Source: Marinobacter psychrophilus (GTDB taxonomy: Bacteria > Pseudomonadota > Gammaproteobacteria > Pseudomonadales > Oleiphilaceae). From it: a stretch of DNA of 64,000 nt. Positions 28,769-38,803 of the stretch are shown here, in pieces (within the stretch, counting starts at the first letter, position 1; each line of letters starts with the position of its first letter). Location of the stretch: NCBI RefSeq assembly GCF_001043175.1, contig NZ_CP011494.1, forward strand, positions 1,116,001-1,180,000, given 5' to 3'. The notes under the pieces are model-generated. The model was not told the origin of the DNA and did no database searches. It was given only the letters and a program-made list of their open reading frames with translations. The translations under genes were made by a program, and so were the position numbers.

Positions 28769-31700
28769 TTAGCCCTTATCGCGGTCTATGATCCACTGCT
28801 CCAGTGTGCTGGCCTCCATGGGTTTTCCGAAATAGTAACCTTGGATAGTGTCGATGCCTTGTTCCACTAGGAACAGAAACTGTTCTTCGGTTTCCACCCC
28901 TTCGGCCAGCACCCTGAAACCAAGGCTGTGGCCCAAAGCCGAAACGGTTCGGATAATGGCCACGTCATAGGCGTCGTCTGGCAAGTCGTCTATAAACACC
29001 TTGTCAATTTTAAGGCAGGTTACCGGCAGGTGCTTGATGTGGGCGAGGGATGAATAGCCGGTGCCAAAATCGTCGATGGCCAACAGCACGCCCATGTCCC
29101 GCAATGCCTGTAACAACCCGATGATGCGGTCATCCCGCTCCAGAGCGCCTTCGGTAATCTCAAGTTCCAGCATACTTGCCGGTAATTGATGTTTGGCTAG
29201 CAGGTCGCGGACATGATCGGCGAAACCCGGCACCAGTTGCTGTGGCGCAATGTTCACTGCCACCTGCGGAACAGGGTGGCCCTGGTCGCGCCAGCGAGCC
29301 ATTTGCACCATGGCTTTATCGAGTACCCAGTCGCCCAGCAAGCCGATTAGCCCCAGCTCTTCGGCCAGCGGAATAAACGTGACGGGCGACATCAAGCCGT
29401 TCACTGGATGCTGCCAACGCACCAGCGCTTCAACTCCGAGCAGTTCCGCAGTCTTGCAATCTATCTGGGGCTGATAATTCAGCGTCAGTTCGTCGTTCCG
29501 AATCGCCCGGCGAAGCTCACTGGCAACCTCGAATTTGCGTTGCAGGCGCTCGGCCAGCAAGGGTGTAAACAGCTCTATGCTGGATGGCCCGCGTTCCTTG
29601 GCAAGATACAACGCGGTTTCCGCGGCTTGCATCAGCCCTTGGGCGTCGGCGGCATCTTCGGGGTAGAAACTTATGCCCACGCAAGCGGAGGGGATCAGTT
29701 CATGGCCCGCCAGCTTCAACGGTTTGGCGAGCGCATTGAATAACGTCTGCACAATAACCGCAATGCCATCACGGTTTGTGACCTGCTCCAGCACCAGCAC
29801 AAACTCATCGGCGCCCCAGCGGCACAGCAGTCCATTTTTTGGGCAAGCTTCGGCCAGGCGCTGGGCGACCGCTTGCAGAAAACGGTCACCGGTGTGATGG
29901 CCCTGGGCATCGTTGAGCAGTTTGAATCGGTCAATGTCGAGAAACACAACGGCAACTCCAGGCACAGCCTGAGCTTTTTCCGCAATCACATGGCGGACTT
30001 TGTCGAGGCAGTACTGACGGTTGGGCAAGCCGGTAAGTAGGTCGTGGTTCTGAGCAAAAAACAGATTGTTTTCGGCCTCTTTGGCTTTGGATACATCGGA
30101 AAAAACCGCCACATAGTTGCGGATACTGCCGTCGTTGTTACGAATGATGGAAATGCTGCCCAGCTGAGGATAAACCTCGCCATTTTTGCGGCTGTTCCAT
30201 ATTTCACCTTTCCAACGGCCTTTTTCGCTCAGGGAACGCCACAACGACTCATAAAAATGAGCCGTGTGAATTCCCGACTGTAAAATCGAAGGGTTACGGC
30301 CTATCGCTTCCTGCGAGGTGTAACCGGTAATTTCACAGAACGAGCGGTTAACGGACTGGATCCGTCCATCGGCACCGGCAATAACCACGGCTTCAGACGT
30401 CTGGTCTAGAAATGTTTGGCTGGTAACCGGTTGCTGATCATTGCCGTCTTGGTCTTGCTGTTGCAGGCTATTGTGTTGGTTTAGCTCCTCGATAAGCCGC
30501 TGATATTTCTGGCGTTGGCTCACATCGTGAGCGCTCAGAACCACGCCTTGGCCAGGGCCGGCGCTGCTTTCAGGCTGCCACATCGTGGCTTCTACCCACA
30601 CTGAATGGCGGTCTGTATGCCGAAATTTGAGAGCGATTTTTTGCGTTACTCCGGCTTGCTCCAACGCTTGCTGGCCTCGTTCGAAGGCGTCGACGCCTTC
30701 ATCGTTCAGCAAAAGGGTGAAGGGAGTTCCCTGCAGGCTTTCTACGGTGTGGCCCAGCAGGGATTTTACAATTGACGAAACATAACTAATCGTACCGTCG
30801 CCCTGTAAACGCACGGTCATGTCATTGGACAGCTCCGCCAGTCTGCGGAAGTCCTGTTCTGATTGCAGCAGTGGCTGCTCATTGCGCTGCAAATCTGGCA
30901 ATTTGATGGAAATGGTTCGGCCGATAAATTCGTACAGCTTCCGTTCCCGCAGGGTTACATTTTTCGGGGTGTTGTGATGACACATCAGCAAGCCCCAGAG
31001 CCTGCCATTCTGGGTCAGCGAAATAGTCAGAGCAGCTGCTACACCCAGGCTGCCCAGATGTTCCAAGTCAACCAGTGGCAGCGAACGGTACGCCGAATAG
31101 GTCATATCCAGAGGCTGGTCGGTATCAATGTCCGGGGCGCCGTGCACAGGCACCGTGGCGCACTTTCTGTTCGCGGTCACCCAAGTCAGGTTTTGACTAC
31201 GAAGCGCCTGGGTCTGGGCCAGAATATCCGACGCCGGAAAACGGTTTCCCAGACAGCTGTTCATTTGCGTTGAACGGCTTTCTGCGATCACTTCGCCATC
31301 GCTGTTGTGATCGAATTGATACATCATCACCCGATCGTAACCGGTTACTTGGCGCACCAGTTCTGCCACTTTGTGGGTGTAGCTGTGTAAATCCTGCTCG
31401 CGGTTAAGCTGCCATAGCAGAGCCCGTGTGGGTATGAACAGCTGGCCGAAAAGCGCATTCTGATCCTCATTCTGGGCCTGCAGTTCCAGTTCTACCAGCC
31501 AGCGGTGGTTGTCATAAGAGACCGCTGCGTTACAGTTCAACCAGTTGTCGCCCTGGCGGATTCGCAGGTTCAGCAATCCGAAAGAGCGCCAGTCACCCAG
31601 GCCTTTCAGGCTGTGTATCTGTTCGATGTCGGCGGTGTTGGTAAACTCATCAACATTGCGCCCGAGCACTGCGGTGTAAGGCAGTTGCAGCAATTCATCA

Positions 31701-31831
31701 ACGTTTTCGCTGCAGTACTGGATGAAGAGCTGGCTATCCAGTACCAGTAACACACCCTGGGGTTGAATGGATTCGGTTTTCTGTAACCGCTTTTTTTCTG
31801 AGTCGGCGTGTTTCTGCGGTGACATGTCCAT
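28769..31831 (-). CDS. Phytochrome-like PAS-GAF-PAS-PAS-GGDEF-EAL protein
   Basis: A 1,020-residue cytoplasmic c-di-GMP protein. Order: PAS2-like domain (about 20-130, SIQPQGVLLVLD), phytochrome-type GAF (about 150-325, GYDRVMMYQFD, FPASDI, GRLWGLLMCHH), PAS (about 335-445), PAS (about 480-600), GGDEF (about 605-765), EAL (about 780-1020). No PHY domain is visible. The biliverdin-binding Cys expected before PAS2 is absent and the chromophore-contacting His of the GAF is Asp (LVDLEHL), so it is unlikely to bind bilin in the usual way. The cyclase motif is GADEF instead of GGDEF, while the phosphodiesterase motifs EALVRW, DDFGTGYSSL and AEGVET are intact. Most likely a c-di-GMP phosphodiesterase with a degenerate or different sensor input. 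It stands alone, downstream of the tpsB relic on the opposite strand. Confidence 0.9.
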   Translation of the reverse strand: MDMSPQKHADSEKKRLQKTESIQPQGVLLVLDSQLFIQYCSENVDELLQLPYTAVLGRNVDEFTNTADIEQIHSLKGLGDWRSFGLLNLRIRQGDNWLNCNAAVSYDNHRWLVELELQAQNEDQNALFGQLFIPTRALLWQLNREQDLHSYTHKVAELVRQVTGYDRVMMYQFDHNSDGEVIAESRSTQMNSCLGNRFPASDILAQTQALRSQNLTWVTANRKCATVPVHGAPDIDTDQPLDMTYSAYRSLPLVDLEHLGSLGVAAALTISLTQNGRLWGLLMCHHNTPKNVTLRERKLYEFIGRTISIKLPDLQRNEQPLLQSEQDFRRLAELSNDMTVRLQGDGTISYVSSIVKSLLGHTVESLQGTPFTLLLNDEGVDAFERGQQALEQAGVTQKIALKFRHTDRHSVWVEATMWQPESSAGPGQGVVLSAHDVSQRQKYQRLIEELNQHNSLQQQDQDGNDQQPVTSQTFLDQTSEAVVIAGADGRIQSVNRSFCEITGYTSQEAIGRNPSILQSGIHTAHFYESLWRSLSEKGRWKGEIWNSRKNGEVYPQLGSISIIRNNDGSIRNYVAVFSDVSKAKEAENNLFFAQNHDLLTGLPNRQYCLDKVRHVIAEKAQAVPGVAVVFLDIDRFKLLNDAQGHHTGDRFLQAVAQRLAEACPKNGLLCRWGADEFVLVLEQVTNRDGIAVIVQTLFNALAKPLKLAGHELIPSACVGISFYPEDAADAQGLMQAAETALYLAKERGPSSIELFTPLLAERLQRKFEVASELRRAIRNDELTLNYQPQIDCKTAELLGVEALVRWQHPVNGLMSPVTFIPLAEELGLIGLLGDWVLDKAMVQMARWRDQGHPVPQVAVNIAPQQLVPGFADHVRDLLAKHQLPASMLELEITEGALERDDRIIGLLQALRDMGVLLAIDDFGTGYSSLAHIKHLPVTCLKIDKVFIDDLPDDAYDVAIIRTVSALGHSLGFRVLAEGVETEEQFLFLVEQGIDTIQGYYFGKPMEASTLEQWIIDRDKG

Positions 31832-32019
31832 CCAGAAATTGTGAAATTAGAGAAACAGGGTGCAAGCGTAAATGCTAACCTACTGTTGATTAAACTTATT
31901 TACTATAACAGGGGCCTGCAGATTTGTTTCACAGAATTACTGAGTAGTGACACTAATGTTGGTCCAAAAGAACAGCAAGCGGGGCATTGCTGCCGCAACC
32001 TGGGCTTTGGTCCGCGTTA

Positions 32020-33027
32020 TCACGGCAGGTTTTCGCGCCAGCGCTTGACCTTCACCTGCGTTTTTACGGCTTCCAGAATCTCCTGAATCATCTCGATCAG
32101 CGCCTGGTTAGCCTGCTGCTCCTTGTGCGCTGATTGGCTGTTTGGCAACACAGCGGCCACCAAGTCGTCAATAAATGCGTGATTGGCGCTTGAAGCCAGG
32201 TCTTCCAGAATTTGATGAACAATGTTGGCGACAATATCCCCCACCGAATCTTCCAGGGTGCGGGCGATAGTTCCACCAACTACAGGTAAAAGCTTCAAGC
32301 GCGATAGTTCGATGTTTTGCTGCAGAGCGTGGTCAACCCGAGCTTCCAGATAGTTGCGCAGGGCGCCACGGTTCGGCACGTAGCTTTCTGCGGCGGCCTT
32401 CGCAACTCGGGCAGACAGCCAGTTACTGATCATTTGCCGCCGCGGATAAAGCACCTGCTGCTGAATTTGGCTCACCAGCGGTGAACCCCGGCCAGCTTCG
32501 CTTTGAATGCCACTGATGACTTTTAAAACGATCCGGTCTGAAATCTCTTCCATGAACGCTTCGTAATAGAAGTTAACGAACTGATAAGCCCGATACTGGG
32601 TAATATCGATGATGCCGTAACGGTGTAACCGGTGCACAATCGAGATAACTCGCAGCAAGCGTAAAATACGGAAGCCACCGATCGGTATACAGCCCACCAA
32701 GTCGTACCAGTGAATGAATGGGTAGAAGTACCAGCGGCCGTATTCGCGGGTTTTCGCGGCGTGGCCCCAGCGGACAAAAAATTCTGCCAAAAAGACGGCT
32801 ACAAACACTAAGTCGTAAAAAATAAAGTTTTCGTGAATTGGCTGATAAGCCGCTTGTAGTGCCGGTAAGATCTCTTTCAAGGTATTCTGAATGGCGACAA
32901 AGCTGTAAATAGAATCCCAGATGATAAAGGCCATATTCACCATCAACAGGCCCAGCATCAGAAAATCCAGTAGAAACCAGATAAACTCACGGCTGGATCT
33001 GAGTTTTTGACGGTTTATATTTGACAT
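32020..33027 (-). CDS. Membrane protein with voltage-sensor-like S4 segment
   Basis: 335 residues, no signal peptide. Hydrophobic segments lie at about 14-43, 70-90 and 100-120. The last leads into FRILRLLRVISIVHRLHR, with Arg or His at nearly every third position like the S4 helix of voltage sensors, preceded by the acidic WYDLVG expected of S3. No pore helices or selectivity filter follow. Instead there is a C-terminal helical region of about 190 residues, probably cytoplasmic. Similar proteins are annotated as ion transporters, but conduction is not supported here. It is divergent from tamA with a 183-base gap. Confidence 0.65.
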   Translation of the reverse strand: MSNINRQKLRSSREFIWFLLDFLMLGLLMVNMAFIIWDSIYSFVAIQNTLKEILPALQAAYQPIHENFIFYDLVFVAVFLAEFFVRWGHAAKTREYGRWYFYPFIHWYDLVGCIPIGGFRILRLLRVISIVHRLHRYGIIDITQYRAYQFVNFYYEAFMEEISDRIVLKVISGIQSEAGRGSPLVSQIQQQVLYPRRQMISNWLSARVAKAAAESYVPNRGALRNYLEARVDHALQQNIELSRLKLLPVVGGTIARTLEDSVGDIVANIVHQILEDLASSANHAFIDDLVAAVLPNSQSAHKEQQANQALIEMIQEILEAVKTQVKVKRWRENLP

Positions 33028-33210
33028 GATGAAAGAGGTCCGGCTGGTAACGTGTGAGCGTTTTAAAGAAGCTTGCTCGCCAAGGTTAGCGCATTTTAGG
33101 TAGCTGAACGACTCGTCAGCAGTGGGTAAGCTAACTGCGACATCTTATAAAAAATTTCAGGCGCGCCAGATTGCATAGACTGCTGGCGGTTTAGGAACAG
33201 AATTCACTCC

Positions 33211-34974
33211 ATGGCATCACAAACAATTCTGGCCAGCCTGCGGCGCACCGTGCTTGTAATGCTCGCACTGGTTGGCGCGTCAATGCCAGCTCTGAGCCAG
33301 CAGGTGAAAGTACAGGTACAGGGCAATTATCCGCAATTACAGGATAACGCCGAAGCGTTTATTGGCGATGTAGAAGGGCGCAGCGCCAGTAATTTGCGAC
33401 GTTATGCCTCTACCGCGGTAAGTCAGATCAGCGAAGCGCTGCAGGCACTGGGCTATTACAACCCGGATATCAGCTGGACGCTGGAGCCGGGCGATGCCGA
33501 CGCTGACAATCAGCCGCGCCTGCTTTTAAGCGTAGTGCCCGGTGAACCTGTGAGGGTAAAAACACGGCAAGTCGATATTAGCGGGCTGGGGGCAGATGAC
33601 CCCAAATTTAGTGGCAACTTGCCGGCCAAGCCGGCGTTGGGCGACATACTCAATCATGGCGATTACGACGCCCTGCGCGATACTTTGCCTACCCGCGCTC
33701 GCCGCCGCGGTTATTTTGATGGCAAACTGACCTCCCGTGCACTGACCGTAAACCCGCAAACCCTCGAAGCTGACATTACTCTGGCGTATGACAGCGGTGA
33801 GCGCTATCGCCTGGGCGAGGTTACCTTTGCCGAAGGCCATTGGTTTGAGTTAGAACTTCTGGACAAGTTTGTTAGCTTTCAGCCGGGCATCCCCTATCAC
33901 GCCGATCAAATTGCCAAGCTAAGCAGCGACCTGTCTGCAAGCGGATATTTTGCCGGGGTTAATATTGACGCCGTTCCAGAAAGTGCGGAAGACGGCGTCA
34001 TTCCGGTGCAGGTTGAGCTCACCCGTCGCGAACGCCGCTCCTTGTCTGCTGGCGTAGGATTTTCCACCGACGTAGGGCCGCGTTTTCGCGTTAACTGGCG
34101 TGAGCATTGGGTAAACCCGCAGGGCCACAGCCGCAGTGCCGACACCGAGCTCGCGCAGCTTCGGCAGAGCATCAGTGCCGGGTATGAAATCCCGCTGGAC
34201 CCGCCAATGACCGACAGCTTGCGCTTCGGTGGCGGTTTGCAGCGTGAGGACATCGAAGACGTTGAATCGGAGCTGGCCACATTGGGTGTGCAGTGGCAAC
34301 ACCGATTTGAAACCGACTGGCTCCAAATTTTGTCGCTGCGCTGGGAAGGCGAGAGATACACGATCGGTGACGACGACGAAACCGGCACCAGTAGCCTGCT
34401 GTTGCCCGGTGCTAGTTATTCCAGGTTGGTGCAAGACTCGGCGCTGGACCCATCAAAGGGTTATAACTTGCGCATCGACGTCAGCGGTGCTCATCGGGCC
34501 TTGCTTTCTGCGGCCGACATTCTACATATCAAGGCCTCGGCTAAGGGCCTGGCCACCCTGGCGTACAAACACCGTTTTCTGGCGCGTTTCCAAATCGGCG
34601 GGCTAGGAACCAACAGCTTCACAGATGTGCCTCCGTCGTTACGGTTTTTTGCCGGTGGTGACCAGAGTGTGCGCGGCTACGGCTATGAAACCCTGTCACC
34701 ACTAAATGATAGTGGTGCCACCGAAGGTGGGCGCTATCTGATTGCTGGCAGTGTTGAGTACCAATACGAGTTTGTTAATAATTGGCGTTCTGCGCTGTTT
34801 GTGGACCACGGCAATGCGATTAATCAGTTGCTTGATCCACTGGCCACCGGAGTCGGCGTTGGTGTGCGCTGGATAAGTCCGGTAGGGCCGCTGCGGCTGG
34901 ATCTTGCCAAGGGCCTGAACCCGGAATTCGGCGGCGATTGGCGCATACACTTTTCCATGGGGCCGGAATTGTGA
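33211..34974 (+). CDS. tamA: TamA, outer-membrane translocation and assembly module
   Basis: 587 residues, about the length of E. coli TamA (577). Signal peptide ending near PALSQ, three POTRA-like repeats (to about residue 270), then an Omp85-type barrel with the L6 tip motif QSVRGYGYETLSP and a closing strand ending in MGPEL. Family knowledge: TamA in the outer membrane works with the inner-membrane-anchored TamB in inserting some outer-membrane proteins and in envelope lipid homeostasis. It overlaps tamB by four bases (GTGA). The SD before ATG 33211 is poorly placed, so the exact start is less sure. Confidence 0.93.
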   Translation: MASQTILASLRRTVLVMLALVGASMPALSQQVKVQVQGNYPQLQDNAEAFIGDVEGRSASNLRRYASTAVSQISEALQALGYYNPDISWTLEPGDADADNQPRLLLSVVPGEPVRVKTRQVDISGLGADDPKFSGNLPAKPALGDILNHGDYDALRDTLPTRARRRGYFDGKLTSRALTVNPQTLEADITLAYDSGERYRLGEVTFAEGHWFELELLDKFVSFQPGIPYHADQIAKLSSDLSASGYFAGVNIDAVPESAEDGVIPVQVELTRRERRSLSAGVGFSTDVGPRFRVNWREHWVNPQGHSRSADTELAQLRQSISAGYEIPLDPPMTDSLRFGGGLQREDIEDVESELATLGVQWQHRFETDWLQILSLRWEGERYTIGDDDETGTSSLLLPGASYSRLVQDSALDPSKGYNLRIDVSGAHRALLSAADILHIKASAKGLATLAYKHRFLARFQIGGLGTNSFTDVPPSLRFFAGGDQSVRGYGYETLSPLNDSGATEGGRYLIAGSVEYQYEFVNNWRSALFVDHGNAINQLLDPLATGVGVGVRWISPVGPLRLDLAKGLNPEFGGDWRIHFSMGPEL

Positions 34975-37900
34975 GCACAGAACAGACTCAAAAACAGCAA
35001 CCGCAGCCGCCAGCCAAGTCCGCAGCCACGGGCAAACCGCGGCGCCGGCGCTGGTGGTTTTGGGTGCTGATGTTGACGGCCATCGTACTGCTGTTGCCGC
35101 TTTTGCTTTTGACATTTGTGCTGCTGGCGCTGCGCTCGGAAGCCGGCACGGCCTGGCTTATTGAGCAGGCCCCGGGGCTGGAAGTGCAAGCCGGGCAGGG
35201 CTCGTTGTTGGGCCGCTGGCAGGCGACATCTTTAAGCTGGCGTGGTTACGGCGTTGATTTGCAATTGCAGGCGCCGGATTTGCAGTGGTCGCCGCAGTGC
35301 TTACTGCAAAAGCGGCTGTGTGTGGACCATCTTCGGGCGCACTCCATAGAGCTGAATCTGCAGCCCTCTGCCGACGAAGACGATAGCCCCAGATCGGACA
35401 TCCTGCTGCCCGACATCGGTCTTCCTTTAGCTATTCGTGCCGACCAGATTCGTTTGGGCGAGTTTTTTGTTAACGGCAACAAAGTCTGGGATACGGTGGA
35501 GCTGGATGCCGGCGGCGCCGGTGAAAGCTGGTTGATAGACCGGGCGTTTTATCAGCGTGACGACATTCGTGTAACCGCATCCGGGCGGGTTCAAACCCGC
35601 GGCGACTGGCCGGTTGCGCTGAACCTCAGTGCCGAATTGCCACCGCCCTCGGGGGATCACTGGAAAATAGATCTGGCTTTGGCGGGCAGCGTGCGCGACC
35701 TGCGCGTTAACGGCAGCAGTCAGGGTTACCTCGACGCAATTCTGGAAGGCACTGTCGAGCCACTGCAGGCAGATCTACCTGCGAGCCTGACTATTCGCTC
35801 TGATACTTTTTTGGCAGTCCCGTCTTTACCGCCAACGCTCACGCTGAACAGTCTGAAGCTGGCGTTGCAGGGTTCTCTAGCCGACGGTTTCGAAACCAGC
35901 GCCCAGGCTACTTTGCCAGGTACCACTGGCCCGGTTGAACTTAACCTGGCGGCAAAAGTGACCACCCAGGGTGCCGACAATATTGAGCTGACATTGGCTG
36001 CAGACAACGCCGGACGCGATGGAATCTTGGCGTTGACCGGCAGCGCAGCCTGGCTGCCCGAACTGACCGCCGATGCCAATCTGACCATGAACGCCTTTCC
36101 CTGGTACACGTTGCTGCCGGATATGAAGGAACCCCCGGTCAACATCGATACCTTGAAGCTGCGGGCAAACTGGCAAGACCAACGTTATACCGCCACGTTG
36201 GCGGTTACCGCCAGCGGCCCTGCCGGAGACACCAGCCTGGAGTCGGAACTTGAGGGTGATCTTCAGCTACTGACTATTTCCCGCTTACAGGTGCAAACCG
36301 GCGCTGGCTCATTAACGGGCAATGCCAACGTTGGTCTGGCACAGCCGCTATCGTGGCAGGCTGCGCTGGAGTTGCAGAAATTCAACCCAGGTTATTGGGT
36401 GCCGCAATTGCAGGCCAGTCTAAATGGCAGCATCCGTTCGAGTGGCCAGTGGCTAGAATCGGCGAGCATGCCAGAGATGTCCGCAGACGTAGATCTTGCC
36501 GGCCTGTGGCGTGGGCAAACCACCCGCATAAAGGTGAAAGCCAGTGCCGCAAACGGGCTTTGGCAGGTGCCTCAACTAGATGTGGCTATTGGCGACAATA
36601 CTTTGGCCGGCAAAGGGCAGTGGGGCCAGCAGTTACAAGCCCAGCTGGACCTGGATTTGCCTGAGCCAGGAGCGATTCTGGAAAGTCTGCGCGGGCAGGC
36701 CAGCGCCCGTTTAACGGTAACAGGCACAGTGCAGCAGCCCCAGGCGGATATTCGTATTTCTGCAACGGCTTTGGCCTGGCAAAACCAGCTGCAACTCGCG
36801 GGCGTGGAACTCAGCGCTAACCTGGATGCGGCGGGCGCAATCCGCAGCCGGCTTCAAGCCCGAGGCATTGAGGCCAGTGGTCAGACCGTTGAGCAGCTGG
36901 ACGTAACGCTGGATGGCACGCGCCAAAAACATGAGCTGGTTCTGGACATGATTCACCGCGAGGTTGAAGTTCGCCTGAAACTGGCGGGTGCGGCGGGTGA
37001 GCAGTGGCAACAATGGCAAGGCGAGCTCAGGCGCGGTGAGGTGCTGGTAACCGGGCAGGACCAACGCTGGCAGCTGCGCCAGCCAGCAGCCCTGTTTTTC
37101 AAGGCCGGGACAGGACGCACCGAGCCGCAACTGACCTTTGCCGAACATTGCTGGCAGTGGCAGCAAAGCGCTTTGTGTGCCGGCGACCAGACCCTGCTGC
37201 CGGCAGCAAATGTTGCATACCGCATCATTAATTTGCCGTCGAAGGCGTTGGCGCCATTATTGCCGGAAAATCTGCGCTGGCAGGCTAATATCAATGGCAG
37301 CATTGATTTTTCCATGGGCGCAGAGGGATCGAGCGGCGCGATAGAGCTGGATGCCGGCGCGGGTGACTTCGAAATTCTGCTCGATGGCGACTGGGAAACC
37401 TTGCGCCACAGCGCACTGTCTACCCGTTTGACGTTGCAGACGTCTGAGGCGCAATTAGTGTTGGTGCTGGCCGGGCCAAAACTGGGATCGCTAAAGGCAG
37501 GCCTGAGTATTGACCCGGCTGCGTCCGAACGCACTCTTAGCGGCGACTTTCAGCTCAGTGGCATGGACATTGCGCTGTTGGGCATTTTTACCGGACTGGA
37601 AGAGGTAGCCGGCCAGATTAACGGCCGGGGTGAGCTGTCTGGCCCGCTCATGCGGCCCGCGGTCAATGGCGAATTAACCCTGTCTGACGGCCGAGTGATT
37701 GACCCACGCCTGCCGCTGGCTATGGAGCAAATCAACGTCACCGTTGAAATGCTGGGCTACAACGCCAATATTAACGGTTTAATTCGAGCCAATGAACGCA
37801 GTGAGCTGGTGCTTCAGGGCGAGCTTGACTGGCAAAGCGACTTGCCCAGCGGCAGCGTGTCTTTGCGCGGCGAACGCCTGCCCATCAACATTGAGCCTTA

Positions 37901-38774
37901 CGCCGAGCTGGAAGTCGCGCCGGACTTGACCATCGCCTTTTCCGGTGGGGAATTGTTGGTTAACGGCCGTATTGATGTGCCCCGTGGCGCTATAGAAATC
38001 CGCGGGCTGCCGCCGCGGGCGGTATCTGTGTCTGATGACGAAGTGATTGTGGGGGTTAAAAAACCCGAGCCGGTGATTCGCTCGTTAACGATGGACGTGG
38101 TGGTGAACGTAGGAAGCCCCGATGACAAGGTCACGTTTGCGGCGTTTGGCGCTACCGGCGACCTTAGCGGAACCCTGCGGATTGGCAACAATATGGATAC
38201 CCGCGGCACTTTGCGACTCAACAAGGGCCGCTTCGAGGCCTATGGTCAGGATTTGACTCTGCGTAAAGCCCGGCTGCTGTTTGTAGGCAACCTGACCCAG
38301 CCTTATCTGGCGTTGGAAGCGGTGCGCACGGTCGGGTCGGTTGTCGCAGGGCTGCGCCTGACGGGCCCGGTGCAGTCGCCAGCGACCGAGGTGTTTTCCA
38401 TCCCGGAGATGCCGCAAACGGATGCGCTGTCGTACCTGATTCTGGGCCGTGCCCCGCAAAGCCAGCAAGACGATGGTCAAATGAGTCGCGCAGCGCTGTC
38501 ATTGGGTCTGAACCAAGCCAACAAGATAACAGGCGTGTTGGGCGCAGAGTTTGGCATTCGTGATTTGACCCTTGAAGCCGAGGGCAGCGGCGACCAGACC
38601 GCGGTAGTGGCCAGCGGTTATCTGACCGATGAACTCAGCATCCGTTACGGCGTGGGTATTTTTGAGCCGGTGACCACGGTGGCGTTGCGGTTCGATTTAG
38701 GGCGCTATTTCTATCTCGAGGCCGCCAGTGGTCTGGCGGCCTCGCTGGACATTTTTTATACCCGGGATTTTTAA
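34971..38774 (+). CDS. tamB: TamB, translocation and assembly module inner-membrane component
   Basis: About 1,267 residues. I chose GTG 34971, which overlaps the tamA stop as GTGA and puts the Arg-rich RRRRWWFW and single transmembrane anchor (about residues 24-50) near the N-terminus. The bulk is repetitive beta-strand (AsmA/TamB-like periplasmic bridge), and the last 350 residues carry the TamB/DUF490 C-terminal domain, with IRGLPPRAVSVSDDEVIVG, LDKG-like LRLNKGRFEAYGQDL and a final strand ending in IFYTRDF. It would span the periplasm to TamA and is a candidate lipid conduit in current models. It is convergent with the next gene. Confidence 0.93.
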   Translation: MSTEQTQKQQPQPPAKSAATGKPRRRRWWFWVLMLTAIVLLLPLLLLTFVLLALRSEAGTAWLIEQAPGLEVQAGQGSLLGRWQATSLSWRGYGVDLQLQAPDLQWSPQCLLQKRLCVDHLRAHSIELNLQPSADEDDSPRSDILLPDIGLPLAIRADQIRLGEFFVNGNKVWDTVELDAGGAGESWLIDRAFYQRDDIRVTASGRVQTRGDWPVALNLSAELPPPSGDHWKIDLALAGSVRDLRVNGSSQGYLDAILEGTVEPLQADLPASLTIRSDTFLAVPSLPPTLTLNSLKLALQGSLADGFETSAQATLPGTTGPVELNLAAKVTTQGADNIELTLAADNAGRDGILALTGSAAWLPELTADANLTMNAFPWYTLLPDMKEPPVNIDTLKLRANWQDQRYTATLAVTASGPAGDTSLESELEGDLQLLTISRLQVQTGAGSLTGNANVGLAQPLSWQAALELQKFNPGYWVPQLQASLNGSIRSSGQWLESASMPEMSADVDLAGLWRGQTTRIKVKASAANGLWQVPQLDVAIGDNTLAGKGQWGQQLQAQLDLDLPEPGAILESLRGQASARLTVTGTVQQPQADIRISATALAWQNQLQLAGVELSANLDAAGAIRSRLQARGIEASGQTVEQLDVTLDGTRQKHELVLDMIHREVEVRLKLAGAAGEQWQQWQGELRRGEVLVTGQDQRWQLRQPAALFFKAGTGRTEPQLTFAEHCWQWQQSALCAGDQTLLPAANVAYRIINLPSKALAPLLPENLRWQANINGSIDFSMGAEGSSGAIELDAGAGDFEILLDGDWETLRHSALSTRLTLQTSEAQLVLVLAGPKLGSLKAGLSIDPAASERTLSGDFQLSGMDIALLGIFTGLEEVAGQINGRGELSGPLMRPAVNGELTLSDGRVIDPRLPLAMEQINVTVEMLGYNANINGLIRANERSELVLQGELDWQSDLPSGSVSLRGERLPINIEPYAELEVAPDLTIAFSGGELLVNGRIDVPRGAIEIRGLPPRAVSVSDDEVIVGVKKPEPVIRSLTMDVVVNVGSPDDKVTFAAFGATGDLSGTLRIGNNMDTRGTLRLNKGRFEAYGQDLTLRKARLLFVGNLTQPYLALEAVRTVGSVVAGLRLTGPVQSPATEVFSIPEMPQTDALSYLILGRAPQSQQDDGQMSRAALSLGLNQANKITGVLGAEFGIRDLTLEAEGSGDQTAVVASGYLTDELSIRYGVGIFEPVTTVALRFDLGRYFYLEAASGLAASLDIFYTRDF

Positions 38775-38803
38775 AACTCGGTTAAAAAACCGTTAACACA
38801 CGG

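Noticed and set aside
38777..38800. Terminator between tamB and the amidotransferase gene
   Set aside because: CGGTTAAAAAACCG gives only a short stem without a T-tract; too weak to annotate.
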